DNA of 64,000 nt. Origin: CBDCWQ01 sp965223435. Its GTDB lineage: Bacteria > Myxococcota > Kuafuiibacteriia > Kuafuiibacteriales > Kuafuiibacteriaceae. Shown one piece after another: positions 57,101-64,000 of this stretch (position 1 is the first letter of the stretch; each line of letters opens with the position of its first letter). Below the pieces are notes generated by a model that was not told the origin of the DNA, did not search any database, and saw nothing but the letters and a program-made list of their open reading frames with translations. The position numbers and the translations under genes were made by a program. The stretch lies in contig CBDCWQ010000001.1 of NCBI GenBank assembly GCA_965223435.1, positions 371,158 to 435,157 on the forward strand, given 5' to 3'.

Positions 57101-60100
57101 CGGAGGGAAAGGAGAGCGCGGAGACCCTCGAGATCCCACCCGGGGTCGTTCGACCGGAGACCAAGAATGCTCTCGAGACGATTGTCCATGCGACGGAGAA
57201 TGCAGCACCCAAAACAGCGTCCTCCTTCACAGCGGCGAAGAAAAGTTGGACCGCGTCGACCTCACGATTCCGGGCCGCGGGGACCTAAACTTCACGATGC
57301 GGCGGCGCTACCGAAGCCAATACGAATTCGATGGCCCCTTAGGCCACGGTTGGGACTTCGATTACAACGACGTCCTATTCCCCGAGCCCAACGGAGACGT
57401 CACGCGCTGCAATGGCCGAAGCCATATCGATCGGTGGGCCAAAAACGGTACTGGGTTTGATGCACCAGAAGGCCACTTTAGAGAGCTGGTCGCAGAAGAT
57501 GACGGCAGTTTCACGCTGAGAGCAGCAGATGGTCTGAAGCGGTTCTATGGTCCCGATGGCCGGCTTCACGCGTATGTCGATCGCTACAACAATGTCATGC
57601 TGTTTCACTATGACGCGCGAGGAAACTTGGACATTGTTGTCGACCCTTACGGCCGAGAAATCGATTTTCAGTTTGAACAGTTCTCGGATGGCAAAGATCG
57701 TTTGGTTCGCATCGTAGACTTCATAGGCAGAGAAGTAGAATACCGGTATGACACGAACTTCGACCTCGTCGAGGTGCGTAGACCCATCACCTTAAACACA
57801 CCTCACGGAAACGACTTCCCCGAGGGGCGCACCGAACGATACACCTATTCGTCAGGATTTGGTGAATCGGCCCTGAACCACAACATTCTGAGTGTGACCG
57901 CGCCCGAAGACGTTGCGAGAAGCGGGCCCCCGCGGCTCGCTTGGACCTATGGAGAAGACCCGAACGATCCCCTCACCTTCGACAAAGTCCTCACCGAAAC
58001 CGACGGCGGAACCAACCACTCCGGGGTGGCAGCCGGTGGAACCTTACGCTTTGGCTACGAGCTTCTCAATCAATCGGTCGCCCCCGGTGATCTGGATGTG
58101 CCGCGCGGGAAAGCCTCGGTGCGAGATCGAAATGGAAATCTCAAGGAATACTTTGTAAACGAGAAACAGCACCACATTCTCACCCGAAAACACACCCGCG
58201 GCCTACGCGGAGGAGAACCTCAATTCTTTGAGACCCAATCCTTTTACAACGAGGAAGGTCTCCTCCTTCGCCGACGGTACCCTGAAGGAAACGAAGTCCT
58301 CTACACCTATGACACCGGTGGACGCCGGCTCCAGCAGTCCAACGTACTCGAAATGAGAATGACACCGGGCCCGAGGGGCGGGGGTGAGGATATCGTAACA
58401 ACCTATACGTACGAGCCCTTGTACAACCAGTACGCCTCCGTGACTGGACCGCGAGGAAACGCCTCCGCATTCACACCGCCCATCGGTGCGGCGGGCAGAG
58501 AACGTTACACCACTTTGTTTTTCTATGATTATCAAGAGGGTACCGATGCCATCCCCGACGTCCAAAAGTTTGGGCTTGATATCTCGGGCGTTCCAAGAGG
58601 TCTAGGAGACCTCAACCACGACGGCCGAACCAACCAAACCGCGGGCAAGGTCGTACGAAACCAAAGCGCATCCGTCCTTCTCGTGGCCGGCTCGAACGAG
58701 GCCACGAGAATCGGCGGCACCACCCAAGAGATCGTGAAAGAGTTTCAGTGGAACGATCGTGGGCAAAAGCTTGCCACCATCGATCCCGAGGGAAACATAT
58801 CTCGCTACGAGTACTACCCTGGCGACGATCCCGACGGTGATGGTCTTTTGACCTTTTCGCCATTCATCGCTCTGGATGGGGGCCAAACAGGCTATCTGAA
58901 AAGCTTGATCGTGGACGCCGACACCACACCACGACGCCGTGGGTCCACCCCACCCACTGCGCTGCGTTCCGTCTTCACCTATGACCCCGCGGGCCGAATG
59001 CTGTCCTTCCAGAACCCGAGGGGCGTCGTCACCCAGCATGAATACAACGCATATGACGAGATCATCTCCATCACCCGGGGCGCAGACGTCACTGAGGCCG
59101 TCGCCAGTGGTCAGCTGATGGGCGACAATGCGCCCAGGGCCTACAAGACACTCAACTATTATGACCACAATGGCCGCACCACGCGTGTCGAAGTCGAAAA
59201 CCGAGACTCGAATACGCCGGGGGTGGGTGCGTTTGTGGAGACCACCATTGCTTACGACATTCTTGATAACCCGGTCATGGAGTCGGTAGAAACAGACGGA
59301 GAAGCAGAAGTCACAACCCAGTACGCCTACGACGCCAATGAGAACCGCGTACGCGTTCAGTACCCAGAAGGCAATGGAGATGAATGGCTGTACGATGAAA
59401 GAGACCTCCTCTTTCAGAGCACCCGAGGTGCCGGCAGCTCCGGGGAAGCGATTGCGACCGTCGACTATGATCTCAACGGAAATCGCACCCGGGTGACCGA
59501 TGCCGAGGACAACGACGGAAACGGTCAACCGGAATCCATACAAATGGTGTACGACGGCTTCGACCGAATCGTGACCAGCATCGACCGGATGGGCAATGAA
59601 CGCCGGTACAGCTATGACGTGGCCTCAAACGTAATCGGTCTACAAACCTTCGGTCACCCGCCGAACCAACCGGAAGCGCCCTTGGTTCTCTTAGAGGATA
59701 TTTCGTATACCCGAGACGAGCAGAACCGCATTTTCTTGGAGAATCAGCGATTGTTCGTTGCCGATGGGTTCAGTCCGGCACGCACACCCAGCCTTCGAGA
59801 CGCTGACTCCGATGGCGTCGTGACCAAAACTTACGAATACGACGCATTGTCTCGGAGAATATTTGTTGTGGATGACGATGGTGCCACCGAGAGCCTGAAC
59901 TATGACGGAGCCAATCGCCTGGTAGAGCTGGTCGATGCCACGAGGAATGTCCGCTCCATTGAGTATGACGGAAATGGAAATCCCGTACGCACAGTGGCCA
60001 CCGAAGTTTCAGTGGATGGCGTCGTGCCCCCTCAAACATTCACGACCTACTACGTGTGGGACCAACTGGACCGCCCACTGAGAGTCACAGACAACGTCGG

Positions 60101-62771
60101 CCATACCACGGGATTTGAGTACGACTCGCGGGACAACCTGGTGCGCCGCTGGGACCCACAGGGGCAGGCGGCAGCCGACCCCCTTGGCGTGTTTGCATCG
60201 AATATCAATGCACCCGGAAACCTCACAACCCGTACCTACGATGGGCTCGATCGGGTGCTGATGGAGGTCACCGACCTCAGGCAGGATGGGTCCGGGGCGG
60301 GGGCGCTTGATCTGTCGAATCCGGCCAATGCGGACGGGCAGATTCGTGTCCAGTACCAGTACGATGAAAACTCGCGACTCACCGGCATCATGGACGACAA
60401 AGGGAATCTGACGCGGTACGAGTACGACGATCTCAACCGACGGGTGCGCCAGATCTATGCCGACGGCAAAGGCTATACGTATGTCTATGACCGTGACCAC
60501 AACCGAGTGAGCACCGTCGACCCCAACGGCACCACCATCAACCATCAATACGACGCTCTGAACCGCCTCACGACCGCAACCGCGCAGCTTGCAGCGAGCG
60601 TCGAAGGAACCACACTGACGACCTATGGCTACGATGGGATGTCACGCTTGGTTCGAGCCACCGAAGACAACGGTGCCCTTGGGGCCACGCGGGAAGTGAC
60701 GCGGATCTACGATTCTCTGAGCCGGATCATCGAGGAGCAACAGGACGGGGCACCTTGCTCATCGGTGTTTTTGGGTGATGGCGAAAGGGTGTCCACCACC
60801 TATCCAGGAGGTCGAGCGGTCAGCAGCAGTTATGACGCCCTCAACCGGATGATCACACAAGGCGACCAAGTCGGGCAGATTCAGAGCACCGATTGGATCG
60901 GGCCTCACCACCGAATTCTGCGCCGCAACTTCCAAAACGGAACAACACTGACCTACCTGGACGACGCCGGGACCAATGCCACAGGGTATGACGGAATCAA
61001 CCGCCCGGTGAGACAACGCCATGTGCGGGCCGGGAGCGCCTTTGTCGACCGCGAGTACACCTACAACCGAGCGAACCATCGCCTTTCGGAGCTTCGCCAC
61101 GACGATAACGGCTTGGCCGACCTCTACGGATACGACTCCGCCTACAGACTCACGACGGTTCATTTCGACCAAAACGGCAACGGGGGTACCCTGCGAAACA
61201 AAAATGACTCTGTATTCTCATACGATGGGGTAGGCAACCGTGTTGTCAAAACCGATAACCTGCGCTCCGGAGAATCGAATCAGCAACGCTTTGAAACGTC
61301 TCCACTCAACCAGTACACCAGCATCCAGAGTCAGGCCCGAAGCCACGATGGCAACGGGAACTTGGTTCAAGATGGTCGTAACGCGTATGTCTACGACTAC
61401 AAAAACCGCCTAGTCCGGGTCAACCGTGCTTCCGACAACACCGCAGTCGCCCGTTACGAGTACGATGCACTCGATCGCCGCGTGCTCAAGACAGTATTCA
61501 AAGCCGATGACCCCAATGTTGTCGAACGGGTCACAAGGTTCTTGTACGACAACCACCACGCGGTCGAGGAAAGAAACGCCGCGGACGAGGTGGAAACCAC
61601 CTATGTTTACGGACGAGGCACAGATACGCTGATTCACATGGAGAGAAGCAGCGTCCATCCCCTCGGCGCTTCGCGGCTTCACTTTCACAGCAACACCCGA
61701 GGGGACATCGTTGCCATGACCGATGAAACGGGCGCGGTGGTCGAAAGAAACCGGTACGACGCCTTCGGTGCTCCGGAGCACACCAGCACCGCCGGCAACC
61801 CTTACCTGTTTCAGGGTCGGCGATACGACGAAGAAACCGGCCTGTACTACTACCGAAACCGTTACTACGACCCTGAAAATGGCCGATTTGTACAGCGAGA
61901 CCCCATGTGGGATCCGGTCAACGCCCAAAACGTGTACAGCTTTGTTGGCAATGGCCCACTGAGCAGAAGCGACCCGATGGGCACCAACACCAGGGAGCGG
62001 CCACAGCCCCCGCCGGAGGGTGGTGCAAACGTCAATTGGCTCGACGCCGCCGGAAACGGATCAAACGTCTTTTGGGGAGCGATGGGCCAACATACCGACG
62101 AAGCACTGCGGGTGGCCAACAATCGCCTCTACCTGTCTCGGGTGTGGGCCAATGGAAGCGCAGCGAGGTCCACCGCCAGCCTGAGTGGAAACTTCCAAAA
62201 TCAGATTGCAGCAGCGCGAAACTCACGGTTGGCCGGTGCCGGCGGCCACGTAGCCAACGTAGCCTTTGCCGCGGTCGGTGAGGCGGGGACCTCCATGAAT
62301 ACAAGTTACACCGGCGCTGGCTTCCGCGTAGGAGGCGTCGCCGCCTCTCAGGGCCTGCTCAACTCGACCCCCCAAGGAACCATCGTCACCATGGTCTCGG
62401 GCATCGTCGACAACGTTCACGATCTGGGCCGCACCTATGAGTGGTGGGGCGGCGACCGACCGCCGAAAGTTGTGGAGGTCTTCAACAACGCCGGCCGATC
62501 TTTGGGGGTCCTCGCCGACGTAGCCTCGGCTGCATTGTCTGACGATACCGATTGTCGCGGGCGACCCAAGAGATCGGGTTGGCGAGCGGTCGAGAACTTT
62601 GTCAACCACGCCAAGAACGAACAAGGCTCGGTCAGCCGGGCCATCGTCGAAGCCGGGGAGTGGTGGGGTGAACCGCTCGGCGACCTGTGGAACTGGGCGA
62701 GCGGCGAAACCGCCCGGGCCGAACGCCTAGAGCAACAACGACAAGCCCTCATGCGCCGAAGAGGGCGCTAA
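54168..62771 (+). CDS. RHS/YD-repeat lipoprotein with Ig-like domains and unique C-terminal tail
   Basis: This is a 2867-residue surface protein. The signal peptide ends LNAC with lipobox Cys25. Residues about 30-330 hold three Ig-like modules; about 520-600 a BIG2-like module; about 605-710 an SbsA-type Ig; about 722-790 a carboxypeptidase-regulatory module. A short low-complexity region with a Cys cluster (DDCPCDGECS, about 1000-1020) precedes the RHS part. YD/RHS repeats run from about 1030 to 2560 and should form a closed beta shell, ending in the RHS core YYYRNRYYDPENGRFVQRDP and DPMG. The last 262 residues (2606-2867) are unlike known toxin tips to me and are rich in Ala, Gly and Trp. 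No immunity gene follows; the next gene is convergent. Confidence 0.92.
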   Translation: MNLTHAVKKRRLWCIGLFCMALNACGGTKENPSSDRTAPTIQIKPDQGATVFVTQVPFEVTYSDADSGIDVGTFSATLDGQDIAAAFTVEDGRATGTSSALATGSHTLSVSIKDKSGNTATQASTFTVGTDGSPPSLSLMSPAGQICVGASTQIVVSTEDQGSGIDSSSFRVKIGGVEIATSFTLNGSRATAVLGAVPSSVKEGANTLALSLSDNAQNEATTSVDIIVDRSGPTLALGPEDPVPAEQPVVFVANYSDSGCAGGIDMASFRAALNGNDITPRFAVGSDSASASLDQFEGTHQYAVTLRDVLGNETQSTLAVRVYSPATGLELTLTPDGTSIPLGVVQTLAVRAVSASGMTAFGFQGSVFLTSSDANESIDGQTVDFDATHAGQRMLPVQFLRTGQVLIAAESLEAAPMDFSTRLEATVVQENPVISPALPGQTGEEGDLEVTGYSFLGADVDIVVDNNVLATVNAGASGRFVARVKLGTGSHTIFARARHPSSNDERSSDAFTVEVPAGTPVGLKIVPSEIRLALGQSLKIQVVRELSDGTEEVVTSTASLSLTNQVLAIDPGGTVTADKVGSDTLVASLDGLMAEVGVEVSEPVLEFSSPANGESDVAVTRETVLQFSAPLDPTTIHAQSIFAEFAGTTLATTLRLSADQKRVTLFYDDSLPSSARIRINLNGDIIRALGDAAIDLDRSGTTGGLATIDFDTLSLTVVPGTAVFGRVFASEIMQTTGGSMNVPLEGVRITVDGMEDTLFAVTDSMGNFRLDPSPAGRFFVHIDGKAATGSVPQGAYYPSVGKAWEATPAEETGVGNVHLPLIRSGTLQTLDNTLDTNISFAASVLDDFPELEGAQITVPAGAVTDPNCQNGGSVGIAPVDPERLPGDLPDGLSFSLVITVQSDCATNFNAPVPVCLPNTDGLEPGAETALWSFDHDAGRWSVQGSMTITEDGRLACTDPGVGIQAPGWHGTNSRNRGDGGKGERGDPRDPTRGRSTGDQECSRDDCPCDGECSTQNSVLLHSGEEKLDRVDLTIPGRGDLNFTMRRRYRSQYEFDGPLGHGWDFDYNDVLFPEPNGDVTRCNGRSHIDRWAKNGTGFDAPEGHFRELVAEDDGSFTLRAADGLKRFYGPDGRLHAYVDRYNNVMLFHYDARGNLDIVVDPYGREIDFQFEQFSDGKDRLVRIVDFIGREVEYRYDTNFDLVEVRRPITLNTPHGNDFPEGRTERYTYSSGFGESALNHNILSVTAPEDVARSGPPRLAWTYGEDPNDPLTFDKVLTETDGGTNHSGVAAGGTLRFGYELLNQSVAPGDLDVPRGKASVRDRNGNLKEYFVNEKQHHILTRKHTRGLRGGEPQFFETQSFYNEEGLLLRRRYPEGNEVLYTYDTGGRRLQQSNVLEMRMTPGPRGGGEDIVTTYTYEPLYNQYASVTGPRGNASAFTPPIGAAGRERYTTLFFYDYQEGTDAIPDVQKFGLDISGVPRGLGDLNHDGRTNQTAGKVVRNQSASVLLVAGSNEATRIGGTTQEIVKEFQWNDRGQKLATIDPEGNISRYEYYPGDDPDGDGLLTFSPFIALDGGQTGYLKSLIVDADTTPRRRGSTPPTALRSVFTYDPAGRMLSFQNPRGVVTQHEYNAYDEIISITRGADVTEAVASGQLMGDNAPRAYKTLNYYDHNGRTTRVEVENRDSNTPGVGAFVETTIAYDILDNPVMESVETDGEAEVTTQYAYDANENRVRVQYPEGNGDEWLYDERDLLFQSTRGAGSSGEAIATVDYDLNGNRTRVTDAEDNDGNGQPESIQMVYDGFDRIVTSIDRMGNERRYSYDVASNVIGLQTFGHPPNQPEAPLVLLEDISYTRDEQNRIFLENQRLFVADGFSPARTPSLRDADSDGVVTKTYEYDALSRRIFVVDDDGATESLNYDGANRLVELVDATRNVRSIEYDGNGNPVRTVATEVSVDGVVPPQTFTTYYVWDQLDRPLRVTDNVGHTTGFEYDSRDNLVRRWDPQGQAAADPLGVFASNINAPGNLTTRTYDGLDRVLMEVTDLRQDGSGAGALDLSNPANADGQIRVQYQYDENSRLTGIMDDKGNLTRYEYDDLNRRVRQIYADGKGYTYVYDRDHNRVSTVDPNGTTINHQYDALNRLTTATAQLAASVEGTTLTTYGYDGMSRLVRATEDNGALGATREVTRIYDSLSRIIEEQQDGAPCSSVFLGDGERVSTTYPGGRAVSSSYDALNRMITQGDQVGQIQSTDWIGPHHRILRRNFQNGTTLTYLDDAGTNATGYDGINRPVRQRHVRAGSAFVDREYTYNRANHRLSELRHDDNGLADLYGYDSAYRLTTVHFDQNGNGGTLRNKNDSVFSYDGVGNRVVKTDNLRSGESNQQRFETSPLNQYTSIQSQARSHDGNGNLVQDGRNAYVYDYKNRLVRVNRASDNTAVARYEYDALDRRVLKTVFKADDPNVVERVTRFLYDNHHAVEERNAADEVETTYVYGRGTDTLIHMERSSVHPLGASRLHFHSNTRGDIVAMTDETGAVVERNRYDAFGAPEHTSTAGNPYLFQGRRYDEETGLYYYRNRYYDPENGRFVQRDPMWDPVNAQNVYSFVGNGPLSRSDPMGTNTRERPQPPPEGGANVNWLDAAGNGSNVFWGAMGQHTDEALRVANNRLYLSRVWANGSAARSTASLSGNFQNQIAAARNSRLAGAGGHVANVAFAAVGEAGTSMNTSYTGAGFRVGGVAASQGLLNSTPQGTIVTMVSGIVDNVHDLGRTYEWWGGDRPPKVVEVFNNAGRSLGVLADVASAALSDDTDCRGRPKRSGWRAVENFVNHAKNEQGSVSRAIVEAGEWWGEPLGDLWNWASGETARAERLEQQRQALMRRRGR

Positions 62772-62800
62772 AGGGGCGAGTGAGACCTAACCCCGCGGCG

Positions 62801-63289
62801 CTAGGGCGTGGGCGAAGAGCGGGTGAAGCGATCCCACTCAGCGGGAAGGGGCCGGCCTAGCAGACGTTCTGCGCCCTCGCGATCGAGGAGCACAAACTTC
62901 ATTTGGGCGGTGTAGCAGGCCAGATCCTCTTGAGCGATGGCCACCTGGACATCGACGGTACGGCCTGTGGTCTGGACCACAGAACCCTCTGAGCGGGTGG
63001 GCACGCCAATTCGGATCGGTTTTTTGAGCCTGGCTTCGATGGAGACGGTAAAGCCGAAGGCACCGAGCTCCGCGATGATGGCCCACGCCGCCACCTCGTC
63101 GGCAAGGGTGGTCACCAGACCGCCATGCATGATGCCGGGCGGACCTTGGTAGTGTTCATGGGGGGTCCAGTTTGCGACCACTCCGCCTTCTTTTTTCTCG
63201 AGGACCAGTCTGAAACCGAATGGGTGACTGGGCGAGCAACCGAAACACGCGTGCTCGCCAAACAAAGAACCGTCGAGTTGTTCTGTCAT
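62801..63289 (-). CDS. PaaI-like hotdog-fold thioesterase
   Basis: This protein has 162 residues. The hotdog fold is shown by CFGCSPSHPFGFRLVLEKK, HEHYQGPPGIMHGGLVTTLADEVAAWA (HGG plus the downstream Asp of PaaI thioesterases) and the strand VSIEARLKKPIRIG. It should hydrolyse an acyl-CoA or similar thioester, with the exact substrate unknown. The CFGC motif near residue 16 is seen in one branch of these proteins. Its ATG overlaps the stop... of the gene downstream on the same strand by the ATGA arrangement at 63286-63289: the glucosidase-like gene ends where this one starts, so they are co-transcribed in that order. Confidence 0.87.
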   Translation of the reverse strand: MTEQLDGSLFGEHACFGCSPSHPFGFRLVLEKKEGGVVANWTPHEHYQGPPGIMHGGLVTTLADEVAAWAIIAELGAFGFTVSIEARLKKPIRIGVPTRSEGSVVQTTGRTVDVQVAIAQEDLACYTAQMKFVLLDREGAERLLGRPLPAEWDRFTRSSPTP

Positions 63290-64000
63290 GATTGTGTTAC
63301 ACCAAGCTTCTCAAAGCACCGAATCACCAGTGCGGTCCAGCCAGTCTGGTGACTCGCTCCCAGACCGCGTCCATTGTCGCCGTCGAAATATTCGTGGAAA
63401 AGCAAAAGTTCCTTACCTTCAATATCTGCGTGCAAGTTTGTCGCGATCCCATGGTAGGGGCGCCGTCCTTCAGAATCACAAAGAAAGATCTTGGTCAGAC
63501 GAGAAGTCAATTCTTGGGCGGCCTGGCCAAGGTCAAGTTGTCGCCCTGTTCCGCGCGGGCAATCAATCTTGAGATGCCCTTTATAAAAATGGTGATAGCG
63601 TTCGAGGGCTTCGATGATCAAATAGTTCATGGGGAACCAGATGGGCCCACGCCAGTTAGAATTGCCCCCGAACAGATAGGAATCGGACTCGCCGCTTTGA
63701 TAACCCACTCGATGCTCTTCGGATCCCACTTGGAACACATACGGAGAGTCGTGGTGTACTCTCGACATGGAACGCACCCCGTGGGGTGAAAGAAACTCAG
63801 CCTCGTTAAACACGTAGGACAGGATCTTCTCAAGACGCGGTCTCGACGGAAGGGCGAGAAGATGGCGTCCCTCGGTACTGCATGCCCCCATGGTCTCCAT
63901 GTAGGAAATATGCCGCGCCAAATCTTGCCGGTGCTCCAAGAACCACTGCATACGTTTTTTGAAGCCTGGAAGGCGATCGATGAGCTCATCTTCCAGAACC
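63286..64000 (-). CDS. GH63/MGH1-like glucosidase, C-terminal part, 5' end outside window
   Basis: The frame is open to the window edge (VLEDELIDRLPGFKKRMQ precedes the ATG at 63951), so only about 238 C-terminal residues are seen. Conserved blocks match the (alpha/alpha)6-barrel of family 63 glucosidases and mannosylglycerate hydrolase relatives: GVRSMSRVHHDSPYVFQV, SYLFGGNSNWRGPIWFPMNYLIIEAL, FHEYFDGDNGRG and GASHQTGWTALVIRCFEKLG. These are bacterial proteins of about 850-900 residues acting on glucosylated small molecules or glycans. It is the upstream gene of the minus-strand pair and its TGA overlaps the thioesterase ATG. Confidence 0.85.
   Translation of the reverse strand, partial: VLEDELIDRLPGFKKRMQWFLEHRQDLARHISYMETMGACSTEGRHLLALPSRPRLEKILSYVFNEAEFLSPHGVRSMSRVHHDSPYVFQVGSEEHRVGYQSGESDSYLFGGNSNWRGPIWFPMNYLIIEALERYHHFYKGHLKIDCPRGTGRQLDLGQAAQELTSRLTKIFLCDSEGRRPYHGIATNLHADIEGKELLLFHEYFDGDNGRGLGASHQTGWTALVIRCFEKLGVTQS

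Noticed and set aside
58602..59543. Minus-strand frame of 313 codons inside the RHS gene
   Set aside because: Shadow of YD repeats on the plus strand.

Overview
The window looks like a piece of chromosome from a GC-rich delta-proteobacterium-like organism, most likely a member of the Myxococcota or a relative such as Bradymonadia. This is inferred from gene content, not from a search. The pointers are Hanks-type Ser/Thr kinases with the HRDVSPQN catalytic loop and C-terminal PEGA-like tails, an FHA-containing sigma-54 activator, many large Ig-like or calcium-repeat lipoproteins, and the rpsU-dnaG-rpoD order. I saw no phage genes, transposases, CRISPR arrays, rRNA or tRNA.

Layout. 1-2294: the 3' end of atpG (cut by the window edge) followed closely by mpl (murein peptide recycling). 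2677-6639: a decayed secreted sialidase/FN3-like gene with about five frame breaks, followed by an intact protein with an HExxH...E zinc-peptidase signature (6659-8764). 8826-12901: a UDP-sugar 4-epimerase (minus strand), an alpha/beta hydrolase and a Ser/Thr kinase. 12913-18632: hisIE with a degenerate HisE half, then the macromolecular synthesis genes rpsU, dnaG and rpoD. A strong intrinsic terminator lies between rpsU and dnaG, and RpoD carries a lysine/glutamate-rich N-terminal extension of about 330 residues. 18729-19262: a GcvR-like double-ACT protein.

19624-27254 is the most interesting block: five same-strand, mostly overlapping genes. They encode a three-part fusion (CTP-type nucleotidyltransferase, CDP-alcohol phosphotransferase, flippase-like membrane domain), a DUF3047 periplasmic protein, an HpnN-like RND transporter, a TolC-like outer membrane channel and an HpnM/MlaC-like periplasmic carrier. 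Together they suggest synthesis of a CDP-activated polar lipid or head group and its export to the outer membrane. A pair of REP-like hairpins follows and supplies the last codons of the convergent tgpA-like gene. 27420-31563 (minus) is a MoxR-DUF58-transglutaminase operon.

31955-43710 mixes a subtilase lipoprotein, a PAS-GGDEF-EAL protein, a YkgJ-type cysteine cluster protein, a LamG-like lipoprotein, a FadL-like outer membrane protein, a GH20 hexosaminidase and an FHA sigma-54 activator. 43768-48214 holds a zinc-ribbon Ser/Thr kinase, a repeat-containing partner and a beta-helix lipoprotein. 48255-49949 (minus) is a UshA-type nucleotidase lipoprotein. 50129-62771 is a surface-protein island: a TSP3-repeat/beta-propeller protein, a glycine-rich secreted protein and a 2867-residue RHS/YD-repeat lipoprotein with a unique C-terminal tail and no immunity gene behind it. 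The window closes with a PaaI-like thioesterase and the end of a GH63-like glucosidase (both minus).
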